From: Ignavibacteriales bacterium
Lineage (GTDB): Bacteria > Bacteroidota > Ignavibacteria > Ignavibacteriales > Ignavibacteriaceae
Length of the DNA: 64,000 nucleotides
Assembly: GCA_016709155.1 (NCBI GenBank)
Contig: JADJEI010000006.1
Coordinates: forward strand, 310,001-374,000
Direction: 5' to 3'
The notes beneath the pieces are model-generated. The model was not told the origin of the DNA and did not search any database. It saw nothing but the letters and a program-made list of their open reading frames with translations. Within the stretch, counting starts at the first letter, position 1. Each line of letters starts with the position of its first letter. The position numbers were made by a program, and so were the translations under genes. This document shows, piece after piece, positions 25,289 to 34,052 of the stretch.

Positions 25289-26881
25289 TTACTGTAAAAC
25301 CAGAATTTTTCCAAATACAGGATCAGCCCCATCAACTTCTACACGGTAAAAATAAACTCCATTTGGGACAATATTTCCTGCAGCATCCTTTCCATCCCAA
25401 AAATCTATCACACCGTTTGCTTCAAGATCATTTCCATCAATCTGATTAAATGAATTTCCGCGCTGAACATTCTGAACAACAGTTGAAACATAATTCATTG
25501 CAAAATCAAAAATACGAATTGTAACCGAAGCAGTTTTTCCACCGGTGCTGTATTTAATTTTTAATTGATCGAGCTTCGGTGAAAAAGGATTAGGGTAAGC
25601 ATACGTTTCACTTACAGAAACTAACTGCTGAGAAGCAATATAAAGCTTCCACTCCCCTGCCCACGGACCGGCAGAATTTTCTGTATAGCGAACTAACCCA
25701 TCGGCAGAACCGAGAAATGTGTTTACATCATTCGAAGCTGCGCTGTAAAAAATATTAGTGCCAAGTTTAAGATTTGACTTATTATCAATGATTGGACCAG
25801 GAAGTATCCAGCTTGTGCCGTTGGATGCTGATCTGAAAGCGCCATTGTCTGTAGTCGTGATAACATCACCAGCAGCAAAACCAAAATTATGAGAGCGTTC
25901 ATCATCTAAAAATGTTTGCCACGTGTCGCCGCCGTTTGAAGAAGAACTTACGCCGTAAAATTCTGCCTCTCCCTCTGCTTTCCAGGTTGCACCCCAGATC
26001 ATATCATTAACAGAATCATATCCAAGTGCAACAACAAAATTCCCGCTTATCGGTTCATCCTGATTTGAGTGGTTAAATTTTTTCCAGCTAATTCCGTTAT
26101 CGGTTGATTTATTTATTCCCCCCGCCGTACCGACATATAAAGTTGAATCGTTAACTCCAATTACAGAAAAGACACGATGATTCAGATTATTCTCAGCACA
26201 AAAATTTCCGGCTACAGGGCTTAAACAGAAATTAAGAGTATCAGTCGGCTTAATTTCGTTCAAATAATCAGGGGGGATGATAACACGCTGCCACGATTGA
26301 CCGTTGTCTGTACTTTTCCTCAATCCACCGGCGAAGCTTGAAATCCAAACAGTATTTTTTGTGAAGGCAATATCATAAGTAAGATTTTGAATCGTAACAG
26401 TAACAGGCAAAGCACGAATATGATTAGTGCCGTAAATTTCTACAGAATCATCTTCTGCGTCAATGGGCTGAGGAATGGATGTCCACGTTTGACCAAGATC
26501 AGTGGTGAACTTTAGCCCCGTCCCTTGCGGAAGTGACTGCCCACTGACATCAACAGAATTTGCGGTAGCCGCCCAAAAAGTTCCGTCGTTGTAGCCGATA
26601 GCAGAAATACTTTCATCCCCTAAGGGAGAGGTACCGTAAAAGTTTGTCCAACTTTCGCCTCCATCGGTTGAAAGGCTAACACTGCGACTTGTACCAAGCC
26701 AAATAGTATCGCCAGCTACAATTATATCGCTGATACTATTACTTGCAGGATTTTCGGAAGAAATTTTTTGCAGAAATTTATTTTCACTTTGAAGATAAAA
26801 ATTATCGGGTGCAAACTGTGCAATTGCAGCGCTCGAAATGAGTGTTGAGAAAATTACAAGGAATAATTTTTTACGAATCAT
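25289..26881 (-). CDS. secreted beta-propeller protein with FlgD-like/T9SS C-terminal domain
   Basis: The 530-residue protein has a signal peptide ending SAAIAQ near residue 21. Propeller blades follow with Asp-box-like repeats: VSLSTDGGESWTNFYG, LKFTTDLGQTWTSIP, LRKSTDNGQSWQRV and INKSTDNGISWKKF. The C-terminal 100 residues begin YAYPNPFSPKLDQLKIKY and end NGVYFYRVEVDGADPVFGK, a FlgD-like Ig domain related to type IX sorting domains. The start codon overlaps the stop of the lipoprotein gene by four bases. A layout of propeller plus Ig domain next to PorV-like genes recalls PorZ of the attachment complex, but the resemblance is only architectural. Confidence 0.8.
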   Translation of the reverse strand: MIRKKLFLVIFSTLISSAAIAQFAPDNFYLQSENKFLQKISSENPASNSISDIIVAGDTIWLGTSRSVSLSTDGGESWTNFYGTSPLGDESISAIGYNDGTFWAATANSVDVSGQSLPQGTGLKFTTDLGQTWTSIPQPIDAEDDSVEIYGTNHIRALPVTVTIQNLTYDIAFTKNTVWISSFAGGLRKSTDNGQSWQRVIIPPDYLNEIKPTDTLNFCLSPVAGNFCAENNLNHRVFSVIGVNDSTLYVGTAGGINKSTDNGISWKKFNHSNQDEPISGNFVVALGYDSVNDMIWGATWKAEGEAEFYGVSSSSNGGDTWQTFLDDERSHNFGFAAGDVITTTDNGAFRSASNGTSWILPGPIIDNKSNLKLGTNIFYSAASNDVNTFLGSADGLVRYTENSAGPWAGEWKLYIASQQLVSVSETYAYPNPFSPKLDQLKIKYSTGGKTASVTIRIFDFAMNYVSTVVQNVQRGNSFNQIDGNDLEANGVIDFWDGKDAAGNIVPNGVYFYRVEVDGADPVFGKILVLQ

Positions 26882-27684
26882 AAAATCTGAATAAAGTGAA
26901 TAATTTTTTCGCTAAGTTTTTTACCTCTGTCGCGCGCTTGAAATTCCCATCTGTAAGTACCGGTCGGAACGCCAGAACCTATTTTAGGAAGAACAATAAT
27001 TAAAGAATAAATTCCATCATTGGCTGTATCATCGCCATGCTCGGCACTGCCATCATCGAATAAAGTGAATGGATTGCTGCTTGAGGGATGTTCATCCGGT
27101 GGAATAAAAGAATTAAAAAATACAAGTTCAACATCATCTCTTCCATTTGGATCATCAGCTTGTATGCTTATATTTATAAAAGTATCCTCCGAGCCGATTA
27201 TTGCAGTATCGGGCGCAGTAAGATTATAAACAACCGGTGCAAGATTATCCTGCGAATTATTATAGTTGAATGAATGCACACCCACTAAATTTGTAACATT
27301 AAATTTATCAGTAATGTAATAATAAATTTTATAGCTGCCATTAATATCAAACTCACTCAATGGAAATTTACTTGAGTAAATGTTATCTCCTGCACCAATA
27401 TCGCCATGTTCAGCATTCCCGTCATCAAACAAAGAAATTGATGCGTCATTTAATTTACTTAATGAAGGAGAATAAACATCGGCAAAGATGCCTTTAATGT
27501 TTTCTGAATTCTTCAAAAAAACATTTAACTGGATGAGCGAATCCAAAGGTGTATAAATTTTACTTTCGAAGGAACTGATCCCGATTACATCATAGCTTAG
27601 ATTTTGAGATTCAATCACACCGTCAAAATCTTTTTCGCATCCGGCGATAAAAAGAATAGCTATTAATAAGAAATACTTTTTCAT
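26878..27684 (-). CDS. lipoprotein with two choice-of-anchor-X-like units
   Basis: The 268-residue product has the lipobox FIAGC (C16). It then shows two copies of an unusual block: LFDDGNAEHGDIGAGDNIYS (about 80-99) and LFDDGSAEHGDDTANDGIYS (about 205-224). Each is followed by a beta strand and an Ig-like region with ISSFESKIYTPLD or YRWEFQARDRG. The acidic loops look calcium binding. The block is typical of 'choice-of-anchor X' domains on surface proteins. It is translationally coupled (four-base overlap) to the propeller gene downstream, so the two may act together at the cell surface. No enzymatic motif is present. Confidence 0.74.
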   Translation of the reverse strand: MKKYFLLIAILFIAGCEKDFDGVIESQNLSYDVIGISSFESKIYTPLDSLIQLNVFLKNSENIKGIFADVYSPSLSKLNDASISLFDDGNAEHGDIGAGDNIYSSKFPLSEFDINGSYKIYYYITDKFNVTNLVGVHSFNYNNSQDNLAPVVYNLTAPDTAIIGSEDTFINISIQADDPNGRDDVELVFFNSFIPPDEHPSSSNPFTLFDDGSAEHGDDTANDGIYSLIIVLPKIGSGVPTGTYRWEFQARDRGKKLSEKIIHFIQIL

Positions 27685-27743
27685 AACTCAAATAAAAACT
27701 TCTAATTGTTTTTTCAAAAGGTAAAAATATCTGCCTGTTAAAT

Positions 27744-28736
27744 TCATATAGAGAGCACAATCGGATTTGGTGAAAATGAAATAATAAAAATAATAAAACT
27801 AATAAAGCCGAGAATTTTTCGCTTAACATCAATCGGCTCATTATCCATGACCGGAGGGTGTTTTAGTTTTATAACAAGATATAAAACAGCAGCCCAGAAA
27901 AACCATCCCGACCAGCCGATGTTAAAACCAAGTTCGAGCATTGAATCTACTATCCCAAGCACACCGCTGACAAATAAAAATAAAAAACATACTACAGAAA
28001 TTTTATAATGATTCTTTTCTCCGAACATTGTGTAGCTGATATGTCCTCCATCCAACTGACCGATAGGAATCATATTCATTGAAGTAATAAACAGCCCAAA
28101 CCAGCCGACACATAAAAATGGAAAGTGATAAATTTCACTCATCGGGGGGAAGAAACTATTCGGATCAACAAATAGCCATCTTAAAAAGGCGAATAGAATT
28201 GTGTCACCGAATTCAAGAGATAAAGCATTTTTTCCGTAGTCTGCGTCAAAATAATTTGGATGAATGTGAAGTATATAATCAACTCCCGGTACATTTGTGA
28301 ATCCATAAATAAGTACTCCGAGGCAAGCAATAAAACCAGCGATCGGTCCGGCAACACCAATATCAAACATAACCTTTTTATTAGGTACGGCAGACTTAGT
28401 CTTAATTACCGCCCCCATTGTTCCAAAGCTAATAAATCCCGGCAGCGGAGGGAAAGGAATAAAATAAGGAAGCGTGGCTTTCACTTTATGAAACTTTGCC
28501 GCAAAGTAGTGACCAAATTCATGGCTGGCAATGATAAATAAAATTGAGACAGAATATGAGAGTCCTATTTGTAAGTAAGCAAGTTCGTAAGGACCGCCGA
28601 AACCGGTAATCCAATCAGCGCCAGCTAACGTTGTAGTAAAAAATGTTACCGCAAATAAACCAATGTGGAGAAGATAATTCTGCTTTGATTTCTTCTTCAC
28701 ATTATCTTGCGCAGTATAATCGAATTGTTCGTCCAT
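27744..28736 (-). CDS. site-2 protease family membrane metalloprotease (M50)
   Basis: The 330-residue polytopic membrane protein has the zinc site H72-E-F-G-H76 inside a transmembrane helix (IIASHEFGHYFAA) and the second metal motif MNMIPIGQLDGGH. It resembles the EGY1-like bacterial branch, with a conserved FIPFPPLPGFISFGTMG loop. Such enzymes cleave substrates within the membrane, often regulators or signal-peptide remnants. It lies between DUF1207 (one base away) and a lipoprotein gene in the long operon; the context suggests envelope biogenesis or stress signalling, but the substrate is unknown. Confidence 0.92.
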   Translation of the reverse strand: MDEQFDYTAQDNVKKKSKQNYLLHIGLFAVTFFTTTLAGADWITGFGGPYELAYLQIGLSYSVSILFIIASHEFGHYFAAKFHKVKATLPYFIPFPPLPGFISFGTMGAVIKTKSAVPNKKVMFDIGVAGPIAGFIACLGVLIYGFTNVPGVDYILHIHPNYFDADYGKNALSLEFGDTILFAFLRWLFVDPNSFFPPMSEIYHFPFLCVGWFGLFITSMNMIPIGQLDGGHISYTMFGEKNHYKISVVCFLFLFVSGVLGIVDSMLELGFNIGWSGWFFWAAVLYLVIKLKHPPVMDNEPIDVKRKILGFISFIIFIISFSPNPIVLSI

Positions 28737-29567
28737 TTATAAATCTACATTAAATCCAATTGTTGAATATTTTTCGTATCTATTAAAAAGTTCTCCGTGA
28801 ATACTTTTTCCATTGTAGTAAGTAAACAGAATCGAAAATCCTTTCGAATTTACTTTTCCAAACTTCATTCCAATTGTCGTAATAATATTTCCAGCGTATT
28901 CGCTGGTGCTGCTAATTTTATAATCTACTGCAACCAAAGGAGTAAAATCACCAAACGAGAGTTGAGTTAAATAATAATCAAAGCCGAATTGATAAATACC
29001 TTTGCCAATAGTTTCAGGAATAACGTGAAAAATATAAGTCAAACCTAAATAAGCGCGAAGATTTTTATACTGATAAAAAGGAAAAAGTTCAATGAATTCC
29101 TTACTGAAAACAATAGGTGAGAATCCATTTCTCCAATCATTATTCTGCCCGTCGTAAAGTCCATCAACAAGATGTGCACTGACATGACTTACCCGAAAAC
29201 GTAAACCATAATTGCCATCCGAAATTAAATGTTTAAATCCAAAGTTCACACCGAAAAAATAATCAATAGTTTCAACTGGGAACTTGAAATCATTTTCGCT
29301 TCTCAACCTTGTGTAAGTGAAAAGATCAGCACCACAAGAATAGGATGTCGTCGAATCTTGAATCGAATAAACATCCTGTGTAGTTCCAATATCGAGTCTT
29401 AAAAATTTACCATTGAGATCGAAGCTTGTACCTGCTTTTGGTTCATAAAAATTTGCGGTGAATGGTTTAATATTTAACTCCGAGTTAAACCACGAATGAA
29501 TCGGCTGAGCGCCGGCAGAATTGATCATCAATAAAGTTATCACAAAAATAAAAGAGAGAATGCGCAT
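28737..29567 (-). CDS. DUF1207-family secreted outer-membrane protein
   Basis: The 276-residue protein has a signal peptide ending INSAGAQ near residue 21. A beta-barrel-like body follows, with repeated amphipathic strands: FLRLDIGTTQDVYS, DYFFGVNFGFKHLI, YGLRFRVSHVSAH and KGFSILFTYYNG. The DUF1207 family is defined by an HLVDG-type loop, which I see as SAHLVDGLYDGQ. Its function is not known. Its last base abuts the start of the M50 gene, and its start overlaps the stop of the radical SAM gene by one base, so co-expression is nearly certain. Confidence 0.7.
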   Translation of the reverse strand: MRILSFIFVITLLMINSAGAQPIHSWFNSELNIKPFTANFYEPKAGTSFDLNGKFLRLDIGTTQDVYSIQDSTTSYSCGADLFTYTRLRSENDFKFPVETIDYFFGVNFGFKHLISDGNYGLRFRVSHVSAHLVDGLYDGQNNDWRNGFSPIVFSKEFIELFPFYQYKNLRAYLGLTYIFHVIPETIGKGIYQFGFDYYLTQLSFGDFTPLVAVDYKISSTSEYAGNIITTIGMKFGKVNSKGFSILFTYYNGKSIHGELFNRYEKYSTIGFNVDL

Positions 29568-30559
29568 TAAACAATATCCGGTTTAGAAAATTTTTTTTTG
29601 AATTTCTGCTTGATGAGTTTATTATAGCCATACTTGAATTTTGAAGTGAGGCTCGCCATTGCATAAAGGTTGGTGGGAAATGCAAAGGAAGGCTCGAAGT
29701 AGCAATTGACTGTGCATCCCTGGCAAAAATCAAAACGTCCCTCCATCTTTTGGAAATATTTTATTTTATCAGAATAGCGAAGTTCTTTAATTGGTCTATC
29801 AATTTTAATTCGTTCACTTGCAAAATGATAGCACGGAAGAATAATTTCATTATAAGGTGAAATTACAATCACACGTGAAACAGCTTTGCAAAGCGGATCA
29901 CTAATATTATTTCCTCCATCCTTCCTTAATTTTAGGAATCCTTTATTCACGTAAATATTCATTTTGCCGTCAGAATATTCTTCAATAAAATCAATAGCTT
30001 CGTCACTCAAGCCGGGATTGCCGAAATACGAGAAGACAGGATTGACCAGCAAAACCAAATCATTTTTAACTGCAATCTCGTGCATACGAGGAAGTTTTTT
30101 ATATGTATCATTTGTAACAGTAAAAAGAATGTCGGGATATTCACCGAGTGATTTGGCAAGTTTTAGACTTTCGAGAACATGACCGTAACAATTTACTTTT
30201 CTGATTCTATTGTGTTCATCTTCGTCAGGAGAATCTAATGAAAAGTGAAGCAGATTAATTTTACCGGCAAGTTTTTCAGCAAACTTTTTGTAAAGCAAAG
30301 CATTTGTGGTAATGCTCGTTTGCATTTTTTTTTGCTTAGCATATTCAGCCATCAGGTGAATATCTTTGTGAAGCAGCGGTTCACCGCCGGTAAGATCAAT
30401 AAACTTTACACCAAGATCAGAAAGTTGATCAACATTCGATTTAAAATCATCAAAGGAAGCAAAGGGAGTATCTTTAAAATCTTCGTGAACACCAAAATGA
30501 CAAAACTCGCAGAACGCATTGCAGCGGTAAGTTACATAGTAATTACAAAGGAGAAGCAT
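29567..30559 (-). CDS. radical SAM protein with SPASM-like C-terminus
   Basis: The 330-residue protein has the radical SAM cluster C13-NAF-C17-EF-C20 (CxxxCxxC), followed by LTGGEPLLHKDIHL and the strand-helix repeats of a partial TIM barrel. A second cysteine-rich region near the end, CKAVSRV, PCYHFAS and CQGCTVNC, is a SPASM- or twitch-like auxiliary cluster site. Such proteins modify peptides or synthesise cofactors and lipid head groups. The start abuts a GT2 gene and the end overlaps DUF1207. The substrate is unknown; envelope glycan or lipid modification fits the neighbours. Confidence 0.87.
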   Translation of the reverse strand: MLLLCNYYVTYRCNAFCEFCHFGVHEDFKDTPFASFDDFKSNVDQLSDLGVKFIDLTGGEPLLHKDIHLMAEYAKQKKMQTSITTNALLYKKFAEKLAGKINLLHFSLDSPDEDEHNRIRKVNCYGHVLESLKLAKSLGEYPDILFTVTNDTYKKLPRMHEIAVKNDLVLLVNPVFSYFGNPGLSDEAIDFIEEYSDGKMNIYVNKGFLKLRKDGGNNISDPLCKAVSRVIVISPYNEIILPCYHFASERIKIDRPIKELRYSDKIKYFQKMEGRFDFCQGCTVNCYFEPSFAFPTNLYAMASLTSKFKYGYNKLIKQKFKKKFSKPDIV

Positions 30560-31659
30560 TAATATTTTCTATCCTTCCAGATAACTTTTCTACTGACTGT
30601 AATCATAAATGGTAAAATTAAAACGTATAGAGTATAGTAAATTTCAAATTGGAAAAAATATAAAAGATTTTTTTTGATACCCAGATTATCGTGAATGATG
30701 TACAGGACAAAAAAATCAATAAACAGTTTAAATGCAGCCAAATATAACCATACAGGTGTGAATAAAAAAGGAAGAGCAAGCATTCCAAGCTGTGTGAAAT
30801 ATCCGAAGAAAAATACTAAGTAACCTTTTGCCGGTATCTGTAAACCGCCTACCCCCCAGCGTTTCTTCTGCCTGTACAAGGTTCGATAATCATTGCATGC
30901 GAGTGATACAACAAGACTATTAATATTTAGCGGGAAAATTATTTTATATTTTTTTAATCTATAAATAGAAATTAATAGATTGAAATCTTCAGTTACGCTG
31001 AAAGGTAAATTCTCATATCCCCCTACCTCGAAGTAAGCACTTTTGCGATAGGACATATTATTACCGATGCAGCTTAACGGATGACCGAGATTTATTGTAC
31101 CGGAAGCAACGAACAAAAGATAGATAAAGTCAATTGCCTGCATTCCGCTAAATCCTGAGGCAGCTTTTTGAGTAGTAAAACCATTCACAACTGCCACATC
31201 CTTTTCATAGTATGAAGCTAAGGTCTTAGCCCAATTTGGATTTACCTCACAATCAGCATCAGTGGTGAGAATAATTTCACCGGCAGCTAATTGGATTGCA
31301 TTTGCTAATGCGTTTGTTTTTCCCTTTAATTTGCCAATCTCTTTTTTAGTAATGATCTTTTGAAACTTTGGTTTGTCTTTAATAAAATCATCAATTATGC
31401 TTCCAGTGTTATCAGTTGATTTATCATCAACTAAAATAATGCTAAGCTTACCATCGGGATATAACAAATTATTAAGTGAAGTTAGACAGCGCAGAATATT
31501 TGGTTCTTCATTCCTTGCCGCAACAATAACTGTAGCGGTCGGAAGTTCATCATCTGATTTTTGTGGAAATTTTTTGCCTGTACCGATAAAGAATATTACA
31601 GATTGAATAAAATAGCCCGAAACAAAAATCAGGAATATTATTTCTAATGTTTCAAGCAC
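30559..31659 (-). CDS. family 2 glycosyltransferase, membrane type
   Basis: The 366-residue enzyme has a GT2 domain with TATVIVAARNEE (about 42-53), VDDKSTDNTG, the DxD site TTDADCEVNP and the acceptor motif QKKRWGVGG. One N-terminal and about three C-terminal transmembrane helices place it in the inner membrane with the active site in the cytoplasm. Processive polysaccharide or lipid glycosylation is typical of this layout. Its first 16 bases overlap the end of the NodB-type deacetylase gene, so the two are translationally coupled; a combined role in making an acetylated surface glycan is a reasonable inference. A similar GT2 is encoded at 40372-41393. Confidence 0.9.
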   Translation of the reverse strand: MLETLEIIFLIFVSGYFIQSVIFFIGTGKKFPQKSDDELPTATVIVAARNEEPNILRCLTSLNNLLYPDGKLSIILVDDKSTDNTGSIIDDFIKDKPKFQKIITKKEIGKLKGKTNALANAIQLAAGEIILTTDADCEVNPNWAKTLASYYEKDVAVVNGFTTQKAASGFSGMQAIDFIYLLFVASGTINLGHPLSCIGNNMSYRKSAYFEVGGYENLPFSVTEDFNLLISIYRLKKYKIIFPLNINSLVVSLACNDYRTLYRQKKRWGVGGLQIPAKGYLVFFFGYFTQLGMLALPFLFTPVWLYLAAFKLFIDFFVLYIIHDNLGIKKNLLYFFQFEIYYTLYVLILPFMITVSRKVIWKDRKY

Positions 31660-32282
31660 TCTTCTGGTTCTCCGATTGTAAATCCCTTTCTCTCGACAGC
31701 TTCAAATAAATAATCGAGAGACTGCCTTATAATAGCCGCCGATTTAATTGAGTCATGAAAAACAATTATTGAATTCGCTTTTAAATATTTATCAATGGAA
31801 TATTTCACGATGTTGAAATCATTTTTATAATCATAAGTCAACAAAGACCACATCACATTTGTCAAGTTTTTTTGCTTCAAAATTCTTTTTATTCTAAAGT
31901 TAAATTTACCATGCGGTGGTCTGAAATATTTGACAGAATAATTTAAATTATCATTAACAAAATAATTGAAAGCATCTATCTCAGCAGAGACTAAGAGCTT
32001 ATCAAGGTTGGTTAGAACAGCGTGGTTGAAAGTATGATTCGCAAGTGTGTGCCCGGATTGAATTATCAGTTTCGCTAACTGAGTTTTTAGTTTGATATTA
32101 TTCCCGACACAAAAAAATACAGCATGCAGATTCCGATCGTCGAGAAGTTTTAATATCAGTTCTGTAGATTCAACAGTTGGACCGTCATCAAATGTCAGAA
32201 GTATCTGATCGTTATAAGTCTCCCAAATAAAATCACTAAAGATTTTTTTGATAATTAATGGCGGATTATAAAAATACTTCAT
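31644..32282 (-). CDS. polysaccharide deacetylase (NodB-type)
   Basis: The 212-residue protein has the NodB motifs. MT1 is LLTFDDGPT with D32/D33, and MT2 is ANHTFNH (H83 and H87). MT3 is YFRPPHGKFN, and VMWSLLTYDY and IIVFHDS follow near the end. These enzymes remove acetyl groups from N-acetylglucosamine-containing polymers such as peptidoglycan or exopolysaccharide. There is no signal peptide, so it may act at the cytoplasmic face, or the N-terminus may be short. It is the first gene of the minus-strand operon and overlaps the GT2 gene. Confidence 0.9.
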   Translation of the reverse strand: MKYFYNPPLIIKKIFSDFIWETYNDQILLTFDDGPTVESTELILKLLDDRNLHAVFFCVGNNIKLKTQLAKLIIQSGHTLANHTFNHAVLTNLDKLLVSAEIDAFNYFVNDNLNYSVKYFRPPHGKFNFRIKRILKQKNLTNVMWSLLTYDYKNDFNIVKYSIDKYLKANSIIVFHDSIKSAAIIRQSLDYLFEAVERKGFTIGEPEECLKH

Positions 32283-32396
32283 TCAGATATTTAATGTTTC
32301 TATTAGGTTGATTACTATTTTCGTAAAATTATTTTCCATCACAATTTAACAACAATAAGATTAAGTTTGGATTCAACAATTGAAAAAAAATTCTCA

Positions 32397-33257
32397 ATGG
32401 AAAAGTTTTCAGAACATCAAAAAGGATTAGCAGCAATATTACTCACTGCACTGCTATGGAGCTCGGGAGGACTATTAGTAAAACTAATTTCGCTTTCAGC
32501 TATGCAATTGTCTTTTTTCAGATGTTTGATTGCGGCTTTAGTTTTCGGAGTGATATTTAAGAAGCAGGTTTTTTATTTAAATGGATTCGCTGTATTAAAT
32601 TCTATCTTTTATGCCGCTGTGCTTATCCTGTTTGTTTATTCAACCAAGACCACAACGGCTGCCAATGCAATCTTTCTACAATCCACTGCTCCGATTTATG
32701 TTTTCCTGATTGAACCACTGCTGAATAAAACGAAGTATGAAAAAATAAATATCATCACAGTTATTATTTGTTCGCTTGGAATGGTTTTGTTTTTTGTTGA
32801 TGAAATAACTCCGGGGCAAATGAATGGTAACATTGCCGGGCTTAGTGCAGGCTTAGCTTTTGCGGCATTGTTTATTGGACTCCGCGTGAATAAAAAAGAA
32901 TTTCAGCTTAGCTCAATTTTTTATGGCAATATGCTTGTGGCAGTTTTTACATTTCAATTTGTATTCGACATCGAACAATTATTGGTGACTGATATCCTAA
33001 TGGTTTCATTTCTTGGAATTTTTCAGATCGGAATCGCATACGCAATTTTTAGTTACGGCTTACATCGAGTACAGGCGTTCGAAGCTTCAGTAATGTCGCT
33101 GCTCGAACCTTTATTGAATCCAATTTGGGTTTTTATCGGTTATGGTGAAAGACCCTCCTTTAAAGCACTTGTCGGGGGAGGTATAATTCTTTTAGCAATT
33201 CTTTTAAGGACTGTATTTGTGGAAATCTGGGGAAACAAAAAAGTTATGCGTGATTAA
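32397..33257 (+). CDS. EamA/DMT-family transporter
   Basis: The roughly 286-residue membrane protein has ten hydrophobic segments in two EamA repeats. The first starts AAILLTALLWSSGGLLVKL and the second NGNIAGLSAGLAFAALFIGL, ending with VMSLLEPLLNPIWVFIGYGE. I prefer the ATG at 32397 (MEKFSEHQKG); a TTG at 32367 is possible but has no better ribosome site. The family exports or imports small metabolites; the substrate is unknown. It is divergent from the deacetylase operon and its stop overlaps by four bases the stop of pdxH on the other strand. Confidence 0.9.
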   Translation: MEKFSEHQKGLAAILLTALLWSSGGLLVKLISLSAMQLSFFRCLIAALVFGVIFKKQVFYLNGFAVLNSIFYAAVLILFVYSTKTTTAANAIFLQSTAPIYVFLIEPLLNKTKYEKINIITVIICSLGMVLFFVDEITPGQMNGNIAGLSAGLAFAALFIGLRVNKKEFQLSSIFYGNMLVAVFTFQFVFDIEQLLVTDILMVSFLGIFQIGIAYAIFSYGLHRVQAFEASVMSLLEPLLNPIWVFIGYGERPSFKALVGGGIILLAILLRTVFVEIWGNKKVMRD

Positions 33258-33901
33258 GGAGACAGACGATAAATTTTCCAGTTTTCACTTTGTAATTCGT
33301 AAACGATTCTATCGTGCAGTCTATTCTCCCTGCCTTGCCAAAATTCAAAATAAGAAGGGATGACCCTGTATCCGCCCCAATATTCAGGACGTTTAATAGT
33401 TTGTTCGTTCATTTTGCTTTTGAATTCGACAAACTTATCTTCTAAATATTTCCTATTAGGAACCACACTTGACTGCAAAGAAACCCAGGCGCCTATTCTA
33501 CTTTCATAAGGGCGGGAGTCAAAATATTCGTCTGATTCTGCTGAAGAAGTTCGTTCCACTTTTCCGTGAATTCTTACCTGGCGTTCTAATTCCTTCCAGA
33601 AAAAAAGAAGTGCTGCTTTTGGGTTTTCGTCTAATGCTTTTGCTTTATGACTTAAGTAATTCGTATAGAAAACGAAACCGTGTTCATCAAATCCTTTTAA
33701 CAAAACTGCGCGAATATCAGGTTTAGATTCTAAGCCCGAAGTAGAAAGCATCATAGCATTAGGCTCACTGATTTCTGCTGCAAGTACTTCATTAAACCAT
33801 GCTGAAAATTGTTTAAATGGATTAATGTCAACGCTTTTTTCATCTAAAGTTTTTAGTGAATAATTTTGTCTTAACGCTGCCAATTTATTTTGATTAATCA
33901 T
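33254..33901 (-). CDS. pdxH: pyridoxamine/pyridoxine 5'-phosphate oxidase
   Basis: The 215-residue FMN flavoenzyme makes pyridoxal 5'-phosphate, the cofactor of the aminotransferase at 19-20 kb among others. Family blocks are RAVLLKGFDEHGFVFYTNY, AALLFFWKELERQVRIHG, SRIGAWVSLQSS, PEYWGGYRVIPSYFEFWQG and the C-terminal RLHDRIVY with WKIYRLSP. Length and start match the family. The gene stands alone, convergent with the EamA transporter, and shares a divergent upstream region with kgd. Confidence 0.96.
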   Translation of the reverse strand: MINQNKLAALRQNYSLKTLDEKSVDINPFKQFSAWFNEVLAAEISEPNAMMLSTSGLESKPDIRAVLLKGFDEHGFVFYTNYLSHKAKALDENPKAALLFFWKELERQVRIHGKVERTSSAESDEYFDSRPYESRIGAWVSLQSSVVPNRKYLEDKFVEFKSKMNEQTIKRPEYWGGYRVIPSYFEFWQGRENRLHDRIVYELQSENWKIYRLSP

Positions 33902-34052
33902 TGTTCTCTTCTAAACCTCTAACGAAAAATATTATTAAGAATACAACTGCGATAAATTTATAACCCTTAAACTGCAATAAGGTTATGAACTTTTTCATTT
34001 CTTTTATAAATTGAATTATAAATAATCAATTCTTTCAACACGAAATTACAAA

